From: Janthinobacterium sp. 344
Lineage (GTDB): Bacteria > Pseudomonadota > Gammaproteobacteria > Burkholderiales > Burkholderiaceae_D
Length of the DNA stretch: 64,000 nucleotides
Assembly: GCF_900112025.1 (NCBI RefSeq)
Contig: NZ_FOKL01000007.1
Span: forward strand, 62,001-126,000
Direction: 5' to 3'
The position numbers and the translations under genes are program-made. This document shows positions 27,055 through 34,966 of the stretch, piece after piece. The notes under the pieces are model-generated. The model did not search any database. It was given only the letters and a program-made list of their open reading frames with translations, and had not been told where the DNA came from. Each line of letters opens with the position of its first letter. The stretch's first letter is position 1.

Positions 27055-28287
27055 ATGCACACCACCACCACGTCTCCCGCCGCCATGCCGGCGGCTCCCT
27101 CGCTCCAGAGTTCCCAACAACAATCCGGTCTGGCCATGCACATCCTGGGCGCCGTCGCCTTCGTGCATTTGCTCAATGACTTGATCCAGGCATTATTGCC
27201 GTCGATTTATCCGATGCTGAAAGCCGAGTTTTCACTCAGTTTTACCCAGGTCGGCCTCATTACCCTGACGTTCCAGTGCACGGCGTCGCTGCTGCAGCCG
27301 TGGATCGGCCTGTACACGGACCGCCGTCCGCTGCCCTTCCTGCTGCCTGTCGGCATGTGCTTTACGCTGGCCGGCGTGCTGATGCTGTCCGTCGTCTCGA
27401 CGTTTCCGACCCTGCTGATCGCATCGGGCCTGATCGGCGTCGGTTCCTCGACTTTTCACCCGGAAGCGTCGCGCGTGGCGCGCATGGCCTCGGGCGGGCG
27501 CTACGGCTTTGCCCAGTCGCTGTTCCAGGTGGGCGGCAATGTGGGCTCCGCCCTGGGCCCGCTGCTGGCGGCCGCCGTCATCGTGAACCGTGGCCACGGC
27601 AATATCGCCTGGTTCGGTTTGCTGGCCGTGCTGGCCATCGGCGTGCTGTACAAGGTCAGCCACTGGTATAGCGGCCACCTGGCCAGCTTCAAGCCGAAGG
27701 CGGGCGGCCATGGGCCTAACTTGTCGCGCAACAAGGTGATGGCCGCGCTGGGCGTGCTGGCACTGCTGGTGTTCTCGAAATACATCTACATGGCCAGCCT
27801 GTCGAGCTACTACACGTTCTACCTGATCGACAAATTCCATTTGTCGCTCGGCGATGCCCAGCTCTACCTGTTCCTCTTCCTCGCCGCCGTGGCGGCTGGC
27901 ACCTTCATGGGCGGCCCCATCGGCGACCGCATCGGCCGCAAGCGCGTGATCTGGATTTCCATCCTGGGCGCCGCGCCATTTACCTTGCTGTTGCCGTACG
28001 TCGACCTGTTCTGGACGGCCGTCTTGACCGTGATCATCGGCTTCGTGATTTCCTCCGCGTTTTCCGCCATCGTGGTCTTCGCGCAGGAACTGGTGCCGGG
28101 CAAGGTGGGCATGATCGCGGGCATCTTCTTTGGCCTGATGTTCGGCGTCTCCGGCATCGCGGCCGCCGCCATGGGCCACCTGGCCGACGTGGCGGGCATC
28201 GCCTATGTGTATAAAATCTGCTCCTACCTGCCGCTGCTGGGCATCTTGACGGTGCTGCTGCCGCATATCGAGCAGGCGAAAAAATAG
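27055..28287 (+). CDS. MFS exporter, fosmidomycin-resistance Fsr-like
   Basis: A 410-residue major facilitator transporter with about 12 membrane helices. After a 25-residue polar N terminus, helix 1 has VAFVHLLNDLIQALLPSIYP, and the loop 2-3 motif is LYTDRRPLP. GVGSSTFHPEASRVARMASG matches the Fsr family, whose E. coli member exports fosmidomycin. Helix 5 carries FQVGGNVGSALGPLL, and GPIGDRIGRKRVIW is the second A motif. The real substrate here is unknown. It is probably controlled by the divergent AraC regulator. Confidence 0.85.
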   Translation: MHTTTTSPAAMPAAPSLQSSQQQSGLAMHILGAVAFVHLLNDLIQALLPSIYPMLKAEFSLSFTQVGLITLTFQCTASLLQPWIGLYTDRRPLPFLLPVGMCFTLAGVLMLSVVSTFPTLLIASGLIGVGSSTFHPEASRVARMASGGRYGFAQSLFQVGGNVGSALGPLLAAAVIVNRGHGNIAWFGLLAVLAIGVLYKVSHWYSGHLASFKPKAGGHGPNLSRNKVMAALGVLALLVFSKYIYMASLSSYYTFYLIDKFHLSLGDAQLYLFLFLAAVAAGTFMGGPIGDRIGRKRVIWISILGAAPFTLLLPYVDLFWTAVLTVIIGFVISSAFSAIVVFAQELVPGKVGMIAGIFFGLMFGVSGIAAAAMGHLADVAGIAYVYKICSYLPLLGILTVLLPHIEQAKK

Positions 28288-28295
28288 GGCGTTTT

Positions 28296-28323
28296 CGCCG
28301 GCGGGCTTGACGGCCCGCCGGCG
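28296..28323 (+). terminator. Strong GC hairpin after the exporter gene
   Basis: CGCCGGCGGGC and GCCCGCCGGCG form an 11-bp perfect stem with a 6-nt loop, 9 bp after the stop. No T run follows, but the stem is very stable. Confidence 0.5.
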
Positions 28324-28342
28324 CGCATGCGATATTCTCCCC

Positions 28343-28441
28343 ATGACCTCTTCCATCCTCCAGCCAGTTTTTGCTTGCCGCGCCGCCGCCGCGCTGTGTC
28401 CGCGTACCTGGCCCTGTGAGGATGCGGCCTTGCGCCGGTAA
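28343..28441 (+). CDS. Candidate Cys-rich leader peptide of cysS
   Basis: A 32-codon frame opens at ATG 28343 (MTSSILQPVFACRAAAAL...) and ends TAA at 28441. It contains three cysteine codons (TGC 28376, TGT 28397, TGT 28415), unusually dense for a chance frame. A 10-bp terminator stem begins 20 nt later and cysS starts 84 nt after the stop. This order (leader with codons for the cognate amino acid, terminator, biosynthetic or charging gene) is that of ribosome-mediated attenuation. Weak points: no clear Shine-Dalgarno sequence before the ATG, and the antiterminator is only partial by eye (TGAGGA 28417-28422 with TCCTCA 28450-28455). Confidence 0.45.
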   Translation: MTSSILQPVFACRAAAALCPRTWPCEDAALRR

Positions 28442-28460
28442 GCTTTTACTCCTCATTCCG

Positions 28461-28500
28461 ATGGCCACAGTGTTGAAAAACCTGTGGCCATTTTCTTTTT
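28461..28500 (+). terminator. Intrinsic terminator in the cysS leader
   Basis: ATGGCCACAG (28461-28470) and CTGTGGCCAT (28482-28491) form a perfect 10-bp stem followed by TTTTCTTTTT, only 25 nt before the cysS start codon. The exporter gene already has its own hairpin 140 bp upstream, so this one more likely controls entry into cysS. Confidence 0.75.
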
Positions 28501-28524
28501 CCGCAGCGTTAATGAAAGCCCCGC

Positions 28525-29901
28525 ATGACACTTCATCTGTACGATACGTATGCGCGCAGCCTGCGCCCGTTCGAACCCCTCGCCGCCGGCCACGCGGGCC
28601 TGTACGCCTGCGGCCCCACCGTCTACGACTACGCGCACATCGGCAACCTGCGCACCTACCTGTTCGTCGACGGCTTGCGCCGTGCGCTCGCATTCAACGG
28701 CTTGCAGGTGCGCCACGTGATGAACATCACGGACGTGGGCCATTTGACGTCGGACGCGGACAGCGGCGACGACAAGATCGAGGCGCGCAGCGCCCGCAGC
28801 GGCAAGTCGGCCTGGGATATCGCCATTGAATTCACGCGCGCGTTCGAGGGCGATCTGCGCGCGCTGAATATCCTGCCGCCCACCGTCTGGTGCCGCGCCA
28901 CCGACCACATCGCCGAGCAGATCGACTTCATCCGCGACCTGGAGGCGAAGGGCTACACCTACCGCACGGACGACGGCATCTATTTCGACACGACGCGCCA
29001 GGACAGCTACGGCAAACTGGCGCGCCTGCAGCGCGACGGGCTGCAGGCGGGGAAACGGGTGGAACTGGGCGACAAGCGCGATATCTGCGACTTCGCGCTA
29101 TGGAAGTTCAGCGGCGTGCCGGGCCAGCGGCAGATGGAGTGGGACAGCCCCTGGGGCTTGGGTTTCCCCGGCTGGCATATCGAGTGCTCGGCCATGGCGG
29201 AAAAGCACCTGGGCGCGTATTTCGACATCCATTGCGGCGGCGAAGACCACGTGGCCGTCCACCATAGCAACGAGATCGCGCAGACGGAAGCGCGCCACGG
29301 CACGCGCCTGGCCAATTTCTGGCTGCACGGCGCCTTCCTCAAGACCGGGGCGGCGAAGATGTCGAAATCGGCGGGCGATTTCCTGCGCCTGGACAGCCTG
29401 GTGCAGCAGGGCGTCGATCCGCTGGCCTACCGCTACCTGTGCCTGGGTGCCCACTACCGCAGCAGCCTCAATTTCACGGACGAGGCCCTGCGCGCCGCCG
29501 CCAGCGGCCTGGCGCGTTTGCGCGTCACCGTGCATGGCCTGGGGGAGGAGCAGGGAGACGCCGATCCCGCATGGCTGGCGCGCTTCACGGCGTGCATCAA
29601 CGATGACCTGAACTATCCGCGCGCGCTGGCCACAGCCTGGGAGCTGCTGAAAAGCGCGCTGCCGGACGCCGTGAAGAAGGCCACCATGGCCCGCTGCGAT
29701 GCGGCGTTGGGACTCGGCCTGCTGGCCTGGCGGCCGGTGCAGGCGGCCGTGCCAGCGCAGGTGCAGGCGTGGATGGCGCAGCGGGCGGCTGCCCGCGTGG
29801 AGCGGCGCTGGGCCGAGGCGGACCGCCTGCGCGCCTTGGCGCGCGCGGCCGGCTACGACATCGACGATACGCCGCAGGGACAACAGGCGCGTCTCCTGTG
29901 A
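28525..29901 (+). CDS. cysS: Cysteine--tRNA ligase
   Basis: Charges tRNA-Cys. The class I synthetase has 458 residues. The first zinc ligand and HIGH-type motif are [18 protein letters not shown]; further zinc ligands are in WHIECSAM and [15 protein letters not shown]; the KMSKS loop is [15 protein letters not shown] near residue 280. It is a complete family member. Its compact C terminus ([21 protein letters not shown]) has the usual UxxADxxRxxL pattern. A second cysS may exist elsewhere. The 5' leader carries a possible attenuator. Confidence 0.95.
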   Translation: MTLHLYDTYARSLRPFEPLAAGHAGLYACGPTVYDYAHIGNLRTYLFVDGLRRALAFNGLQVRHVMNITDVGHLTSDADSGDDKIEARSARSGKSAWDIAIEFTRAFEGDLRALNILPPTVWCRATDHIAEQIDFIRDLEAKGYTYRTDDGIYFDTTRQDSYGKLARLQRDGLQAGKRVELGDKRDICDFALWKFSGVPGQRQMEWDSPWGLGFPGWHIECSAMAEKHLGAYFDIHCGGEDHVAVHHSNEIAQTEARHGTRLANFWLHGAFLKTGAAKMSKSAGDFLRLDSLVQQGVDPLAYRYLCLGAHYRSSLNFTDEALRAAASGLARLRVTVHGLGEEQGDADPAWLARFTACINDDLNYPRALATAWELLKSALPDAVKKATMARCDAALGLGLLAWRPVQAAVPAQVQAWMAQRAAARVERRWAEADRLRALARAAGYDIDDTPQGQQARLL

Positions 29902-29939
29902 CGGGGCCATGCGTGCCAATGCGGCATAATGGCCGCCTG

Positions 29940-30536
29940 ATGAAGTCGGGAGATGCCGTGAAGCGTGGCGTGCTGTTATTCAGTTGTTGTCTGGTCCTTC
30001 CATCGGCGCAGGCGGCCGGCGCGTGTCCGGGCTTTCCCGCGCTGGCCACCTCCGGCGAAGCGCTGCTGGCGCAAGTGCGCGCGCTGCCGCCCGTCGGCAT
30101 CGATCGAGAACGGCAGGCGTGCGCGCCGGCGACCATCATCGATTTCGCCTACAGCGGTGGGGTGCTCTGCCGCTTTGGCGCGGGCGAGGAGGCGGTCGAG
30201 GCGGCGACGGCCGCCGTCACGCGCCTGGCCGACGGCGGGGAACTGGTCGAATACCTGTATCTGTTCCCGTACGCGCCGGCCACGCACGCGCGCCTGCTGG
30301 CGCTGCTGGCCGCACGTTTTACGCCAGTCGACAAGGCGGCCTGGCCCGCCTTCCTGCGGGCCGCCAGGCCGGGCAAGGAAACCACGGCGCTATTTACGCA
30401 CGGCGGCTACCATATCTCGCTGGGCAAACCCACGGACGGCGATCCGGCCGCATGGTATTCCAACGTGATCTTTGAAAAGGTGGACAAGCCCGCGCTGGGC
30501 GTGCGCAAGGTGTGCCGGGACGGTGGCGATGCCTGA
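29940..30536 (+). CDS. Secreted protein of unknown function
   Basis: A 198-residue protein with a signal peptide (KRGVLLFSCCLVLPSAQA). The mature part contains LVEYLYLFPYAPATHARLLA, GGYHISLGKPTD and AAWYSNVIFEKVD. Three cysteines may form disulfides. No family is recognised. The ATG at 29940 is the first start; a GTG at 29958 has the better ribosome site (GGGAGATGCC) and would give a shorter signal peptide. It overlaps the next gene by 8 bp. Confidence 0.65.
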   Translation: MKSGDAVKRGVLLFSCCLVLPSAQAAGACPGFPALATSGEALLAQVRALPPVGIDRERQACAPATIIDFAYSGGVLCRFGAGEEAVEAATAAVTRLADGGELVEYLYLFPYAPATHARLLALLAARFTPVDKAAWPAFLRAARPGKETTALFTHGGYHISLGKPTDGDPAAWYSNVIFEKVDKPALGVRKVCRDGGDA

Positions 30537-31080
30537 AGCGCTTGCCTTTCCGGCGGCCCTCGCGCAGACGCTGGCACGGCAGCTGGCCGCGCTCTCGCCG
30601 GGCCAGCTGCACGCGCCATCGGCGCCGTTCGAGGTGCGGCAGGATGGCCGGCTGCTGCACATCCCCGTGCGCACCTATTACGACCGCGAGCGGCTGCTGG
30701 CCTGTACGCGGCTGCCCGGCGACGCGGGCGCGATCGCCCTGTGCCTGGGCACGCGCCACCATGATGGCCATTTGCGCGAAGCGTGTGCAAGACAGCTGTT
30801 GCTGCAGGAGCGGACGTGGACGGTGCCCTTCGTCGTGCACCTGTGCGGTGAATATGTGCTGGAAATAGTCGAGGCCATTGGCGCGGCGCTGCCGGCCTGG
30901 AATGCGGCTGCGCTGGCGCGCTACCTGCGGGAGAACCCCGCGTATGTGGACACGCTGGAGCGGCGCGCCGTCAGCTACTGGAACTGCTACCACCGCCGCG
31001 AATATCCCGAATGGGATGCGTATCCCGGACGCAGGACCATGGCGGCCCTGCGTGCATTACAACAGCTTACGCCTCGATGA
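30529..31080 (+). CDS. Unknown cytoplasmic protein
   Basis: A 183-residue protein, soluble by composition. Recognisable features are an N-terminal amphipathic helix, a central VHLCGEYVLEIVEAIGAAL and a C-terminal aromatic and basic stretch YWNCYHRREYPEWDAYPGRR. I cannot assign a family. The start overlaps the upstream secreted-protein gene, so the two are probably translated together. The last 14 bp overlap the convergent dbpA gene. Confidence 0.65.
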   Translation: MPEALAFPAALAQTLARQLAALSPGQLHAPSAPFEVRQDGRLLHIPVRTYYDRERLLACTRLPGDAGAIALCLGTRHHDGHLREACARQLLLQERTWTVPFVVHLCGEYVLEIVEAIGAALPAWNAAALARYLRENPAYVDTLERRAVSYWNCYHRREYPEWDAYPGRRTMAALRALQQLTPR

Positions 31081-32494
31081 AGCGCATCTTGAAGCTGCGG
31101 CCCTTGATGTTGCCAAAGTCGCGGCCCAGCGAGTTACCCGCGTTCAGGCGCTTGAAGGCCGCTTCGGCCACCTTGCGGTCGATGGCCACGTAGGTCATGA
31201 ATTCGAACACGTTGATCTTGCCCACTTGTTCCTTGGTGAGGCCGGCGTCGCCCGTCAGCGCCCCCAGCAAGTCGCCCGGACGCAGCTTGTCCTTCTTGCC
31301 GCCCATGATGCACAGCGTGACCATCGGCGCCGGCAGCGCCTCGGCGCCATCGTCCTCGTCCAGTTCCTTCAGCGCGTGCCATTCGACGGCGCTGTTCTGG
31401 TACTGCTCGATCAGCTTGACCCATTTTTTCTCGTTCGGCGCGCACAGCGACAGGGCCAGGCCCTTCTTGCTGCCACGGCCCGTGCGGCCGATGCGGTGGA
31501 TGTGCACTTCCGTGTCCTTCGACACGTCGACGTTGATCACCGCGCCCAGGTCGGAAATATCCAGGCCGCGCGCGGCCACGTCGGTCGCCACCAGCACGGA
31601 GCAGCTGCGGTTGGCGAACAGCACCAGGATTTCATCGCGCTCGCGCTGTTCCAGCTCGCCGTACAGGGCCAGCGCGGAAAAGCCCTGCTGGCGCAGTTCC
31701 TCGGCCAGCTCGCGGCAATGCACCTTGGTGTTGCAGAAGGCCAGGGTCGATTCCGGCTTGAAGTGTTTCAACAGCTTGCCGACGGCCGCATTGCGCTCGT
31801 CAAAGCCGATTTCATAGAAGCGCTGTTCGATCTTGTCGTTGTCGTGCTGCGCCTCGACCGTCACTTCCAGCGGGTTGACGAGGAACGACGCGGTGGCGCG
31901 GCGGATGTCTTCCGGATACGTGGCCGAAAACAGCAGGGTCTGGCGACGTGCCGGGCAGGCGCTGACGATGCCGGCGATTTCTTCATAAAAACCCATGTCC
32001 GTCATGCGGTCCGCTTCGTCCAGCACCAGCGTTTGCACGTGGTTCAGATTGATGGTGCCGCGGCCGATATGGTCGCGCAGGCGGCCCGGCGTGCCGACGA
32101 CGATGTGCGCGCCGTGTTCCAGCGAGGCGATTTGCGGGCGCATCGGTGCGCCGCCCGTCAGGGTCAGGATCTTGATGTTGCCGGCCGCGCGTGCCAGGCG
32201 GCGCAGCTCATTGGCCACCTGGTCGGCCAGCTCGCGCGTGGGGCACAGCACCAGGCCCTGCACGGCGAACCACGCGGGATTGAGCTTGTGCAGGATGCCG
32301 ATGCCGAAGGCGGCCGTCTTGCCGCTGCCGGTTTTCGCCTGGGCGATCAGGTCGCGGCCATCGAGCACCGCCGGCAGGCTTTGCGCCTGGATGGTGGTCA
32401 TCTCGTGGTAGCCGAGCGAGTCCAGGTTGGCCAAAAAGGCGGGCGTCAGCGGCAGGCTGGAAAAGGAGGTGGTGCTGGCAGTCGTGGTATTCAT
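31067..32494 (-). CDS. dbpA: ATP-dependent RNA helicase DbpA
   Basis: A DEAD-box helicase of 475 residues that acts in 50S ribosome assembly at 23S rRNA helix 92. Motifs in order: Q motif (MTTIQAQSLP), Walker A AKTGSGKTAAF, PTRELADQ, TPGRL, DEAD, SAT in LLFSATYPE, and HRIGRTGRG. The final 75 residues (TLCIMGGKKDKLRPGDLLGA) are the DbpA-specific RRM-like domain that binds the hairpin-92 RNA, which separates it from generic DEAD-box proteins. Confidence 0.95.
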   Translation of the reverse strand: MNTTTASTTSFSSLPLTPAFLANLDSLGYHEMTTIQAQSLPAVLDGRDLIAQAKTGSGKTAAFGIGILHKLNPAWFAVQGLVLCPTRELADQVANELRRLARAAGNIKILTLTGGAPMRPQIASLEHGAHIVVGTPGRLRDHIGRGTINLNHVQTLVLDEADRMTDMGFYEEIAGIVSACPARRQTLLFSATYPEDIRRATASFLVNPLEVTVEAQHDNDKIEQRFYEIGFDERNAAVGKLLKHFKPESTLAFCNTKVHCRELAEELRQQGFSALALYGELEQRERDEILVLFANRSCSVLVATDVAARGLDISDLGAVINVDVSKDTEVHIHRIGRTGRGSKKGLALSLCAPNEKKWVKLIEQYQNSAVEWHALKELDEDDGAEALPAPMVTLCIMGGKKDKLRPGDLLGALTGDAGLTKEQVGKINVFEFMTYVAIDRKVAEAAFKRLNAGNSLGRDFGNIKGRSFKMRFIEA

Positions 32495-32617
32495 GGAGGG
32501 CGTAGCCGGTAAAAAGCGGGTGGATGGGCACAGTCTACAGGCGTTCTACGCCCTTGTGCGGATGGTGGTGTGGCCGCCGGCGGCAAACGGCCGCCGGCGT
32601 TGTTACTCAGTCTGCTA

Positions 32618-32854
32618 CTAATTATCGGGCGCCCAGATGGGCAAGCCGGTGAGATCGAGGCCGGCGTCGCGCGTCCATACGGGCAAGCCCGTGGCGTCGG
32701 TCGGCTCCAGCAATTCGAGCTGCACCTGTTTCAAGGCCACCTTGCGCACGCGCACGCGGCGCTGCGGTTCCGGCGCCGGCTCTGGCGCGTCGTGCGCTGG
32801 CGGCGGGCCGAAACCGGGCAAGTCGATGGTGGCGTTGTCTTTTTTATCTCTCAT
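32618..32854 (-). CDS. Small Pro-rich protein with a duplicated TGLPxW motif
   Basis: A 78-residue protein beginning MRDKKDNATIDLPGFG. A Pro/Glu-rich stretch is followed by a basic segment (RRVRVRKVALKQVQ), then two near-copies of one motif, TGLPVWTRD and TGLPIWAPD, near the C terminus. No family is recognised. The frame continues 31 codons upstream without plausible content, so the ATG at 32854 is chosen. It sits between dbpA and the dispersed-element region. Confidence 0.55.
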   Translation of the reverse strand: MRDKKDNATIDLPGFGPPPAHDAPEPAPEPQRRVRVRKVALKQVQLELLEPTDATGLPVWTRDAGLDLTGLPIWAPDN

Positions 32855-33022
32855 TTCTGAACCTCTGGCCCCTGGCGGCGAGAAACCGGCGCCGGGGAGC
32901 GGGCAAAAAACTGTCCGCTGTGTGAATACTCTGTGCGCTTCGTCCACAAAACAAAAGCCCGGCTACTGGAGTCGGGCTCATTGTTGGAACAACCTGCAGG
33001 AAAACTTGTCCTGCGGATTTAA

Positions 33023-33056
33023 GTGCGGCACGCAGTGTATCACAGGCGTGCCGCAC
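33023..33056. terminator. Strong 11-bp hairpin downstream of the repeat
   Basis: GTGCGGCACGC and GCGTGCCGCAC form a perfect 11-bp stem with a 12-nt loop. In the leftward transcript it lies 21 nt beyond the 99-bp element, as the hairpin at 1107-1124 does for copy 1. Confidence 0.5.
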
Positions 33057-33077
33057 CGTGGGTGGCTTATAACGCCT

Positions 33078-33176
33078 GACAAAACCGTAGCGAGCGGCAG
33101 TGAGTTGTGGCTGAGAAGCGCAACTGTGCTTTAGCACAGTGAGCATCGCAGGCCGCAAATCGCAACGCGCAGCAGG
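33078..33176 (-). repeat. Dispersed 99-bp 3'-UTR element, copy 2
   Basis: Gap-free 89 percent match to 1148-1246. The central inverted repeat is ACTGTGCT / AGCACAGT (33123-33140), with one base pair changed on both sides relative to copy 1. It begins 13 nt after the stop codon of the leftward phosphoesterase gene. Confidence 0.75.
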
Positions 33177-33189
33177 TTTTGGATGGCGT

Positions 33190-34854
33190 TTAGCGGAAGC
33201 TCAGGGCGCCCGTCAAGTCGCCCGGCGGCAGCGCGCCGCGCGCTGCGAACGCCTCGTTGCGCACCTTCAGGCCTTCGAGCAGGGGCAGGTCGTGCAGGCG
33301 CGTGATCAGGCGCAGGATCGACGTGGTGTCATAAAAACTGTGGTCGACGGCGCCTTTCTTCGCGTACGGCGAGACGATGATGGCGGGAATGCGCGTGCCC
33401 GGCCCCCAGCGGTCGCCCTTCGGCGGCGCCACGTGGTCCCACCAGCCGCCATTTTCGTCGAACGTGATCACCACGATCATGTCCTTCCACTGCGGCGAGG
33501 CCTTCAAGTGGGCGATGATGTTGGCCACGTGCTGGTCGCCCGACTCGATGTCCGAGTAGCCCGCGTGCAGGTTCAGGTTGCCCTGCGGCTTGTAGAAGGT
33601 CACGGCCGGCAGCGTGCCCGCCACGGCGGCGGCGAGGAATTTGTTCGAGATGGGGCTGTCGCCCGTGCCGCCGTCGCGCAGGTGTTCGGCGCGCGCGGCC
33701 GTGCCGGGCGCGAACTGCTTGAAGTAGTTCAGCGGCTGGTGATGGAACTGGAAGTTCGGCTTGCTGCCGCCGCCCTTGTGGTCGAGCGCCGCTTGCCAGC
33801 CGCCGCCATACCACGCCCAGCTCACGCCTTTGCGCGACAGCAGGTCGCCGATGGTGTCATAGGTTTGCGGCGGCAGGGTGTTGGCGTCGGCCGGATCGGC
33901 GTGCAGCGGGTCGCCGTCATAGGCGGGCCGGATGTAGCTTGGCTGGTACGGCGGCGCCATGGTGTTGACGGCATAGCCGTCCGGCGTGATGGCGCCGTCG
34001 TTGACGTATTTCGGCTTGCCGTCCAGCGCCGAGGCGGGGCAGTCCGGCGCGATCGCCAGGCGCACGCCTTGCGGACCGTCGGCCAGCACGGCGATCTTTT
34101 TCTTCGCCGCCGTCTCGGAGGCGTTGAAGTATTCGTTGGCGCGGCCCGTGACGAGGAACTGGTGGTTCATGTAGGAGCCGCCGAAGGCTGCCATGAAGAA
34201 GTTGTCGCACAAGGTGTACTGCTCGGCGATCTGCCACAGGTTCAGGTTTTTCGACGTTTCGCCGTAATGGCCCATCACCAGGCCGCCGCTGTCGGCCCAC
34301 GCGGCAAAGCCGTCGTTCTTGCCGCCGTTGATCTGCATCTGGTTGTTGTAGAAGCGGTGCACCAGGTCGCGCGTGATGATGCTCTCGGGCAGCGGCTTGC
34401 CCGCCGCGTCGCTCAATTTGTAGGGGGCGTTGGCCAGGCCCGTGATCTGGTCTTCCTTGATCTGGTAATCGACGCCGCCGATATTCTGCTGGTTCGGCAC
34501 CAGGCCGCCCCAGATCTTCGGCAGGGTGGCCAGCGGCTTGCCGTCGCGGTCCATCTGCTGCGCCTGTTCGGCCGTGACGGCGGACAGCGGCGCGCTGGTG
34601 CCGGGGAAATTGGCGAACAGGTTGTTGAAGCTGCGGTTTTCCAGGTAGATGACGACCACGTTCTTGACGTGCGCCTTGAGTTTCGCGTCGAGCGAACCCT
34701 TGGCGATGGTCTTTTTGGCTGGCGCGGCATCGGCCAGCGCCGGCAGGCTGGCGGCCAGGCCGACTGCGGAAGCAGCCTGGAAAATGCGCCGGCGCGAGGG
34801 ATTGGCGGGTTGGTCGGCCGGATCGGCTGGCAGGGCGGGGGCGAGGTCCTTCAC
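33190..34854 (-). CDS. Tat-exported phospholipase C / acid phosphatase family protein
   Basis: A 554-residue phosphoesterase-family protein. The N terminus has a twin-arginine motif SRRRIFQAAS followed by a hydrophobic stretch, so export of a folded protein is likely. VVVIYLENRSFNNLFANFPG (about residue 66) is the hallmark metal-binding start of the PLC/AcpA superfamily. Later motifs are WYGGGW, SGDQHVANIIAH and VITFDENGGWWDHVAPP. The start is GTG at 34854, 6 nt after AAGGAG. It hydrolyses phosphate esters outside the cytoplasm; the exact substrate is unknown. Confidence 0.88.
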   Translation of the reverse strand: MKDLAPALPADPADQPANPSRRRIFQAASAVGLAASLPALADAAPAKKTIAKGSLDAKLKAHVKNVVVIYLENRSFNNLFANFPGTSAPLSAVTAEQAQQMDRDGKPLATLPKIWGGLVPNQQNIGGVDYQIKEDQITGLANAPYKLSDAAGKPLPESIITRDLVHRFYNNQMQINGGKNDGFAAWADSGGLVMGHYGETSKNLNLWQIAEQYTLCDNFFMAAFGGSYMNHQFLVTGRANEYFNASETAAKKKIAVLADGPQGVRLAIAPDCPASALDGKPKYVNDGAITPDGYAVNTMAPPYQPSYIRPAYDGDPLHADPADANTLPPQTYDTIGDLLSRKGVSWAWYGGGWQAALDHKGGGSKPNFQFHHQPLNYFKQFAPGTAARAEHLRDGGTGDSPISNKFLAAAVAGTLPAVTFYKPQGNLNLHAGYSDIESGDQHVANIIAHLKASPQWKDMIVVITFDENGGWWDHVAPPKGDRWGPGTRIPAIIVSPYAKKGAVDHSFYDTTSILRLITRLHDLPLLEGLKVRNEAFAARGALPPGDLTGALSFR

Positions 34855-34966
34855 ACATTCTCCTTGGGTGTCTCTGTGGCACGGGCCACGAAGCTGCCCG
34901 TGAAGCGGAAAATTGTATCACCGGCCCCCGGGTAATGTGAAATATTCGCCCCGCCCCTTCAGCGCG

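Larger units (their letters stand above)
32855..33189. other. Gene-free stretch holding hairpins and the repeat
   Basis: These 335 bp contain no convincing gene. From left to right: a GC-rich stretch before the small-protein start, an AGCCCG / CGGGCT hairpin (about 32955-32978), an 11-bp perfect hairpin (33023-33056) and the second copy of the 99-bp dispersed element. Confidence 0.6.

Noticed and set aside
28343..28524. T-box riboswitch upstream of cysS
   Set aside because: No T-box antiterminator bulge sequence or specifier-loop stem is visible, and T-boxes are rare outside Gram-positive bacteria. The leader peptide with terminator is the better model.
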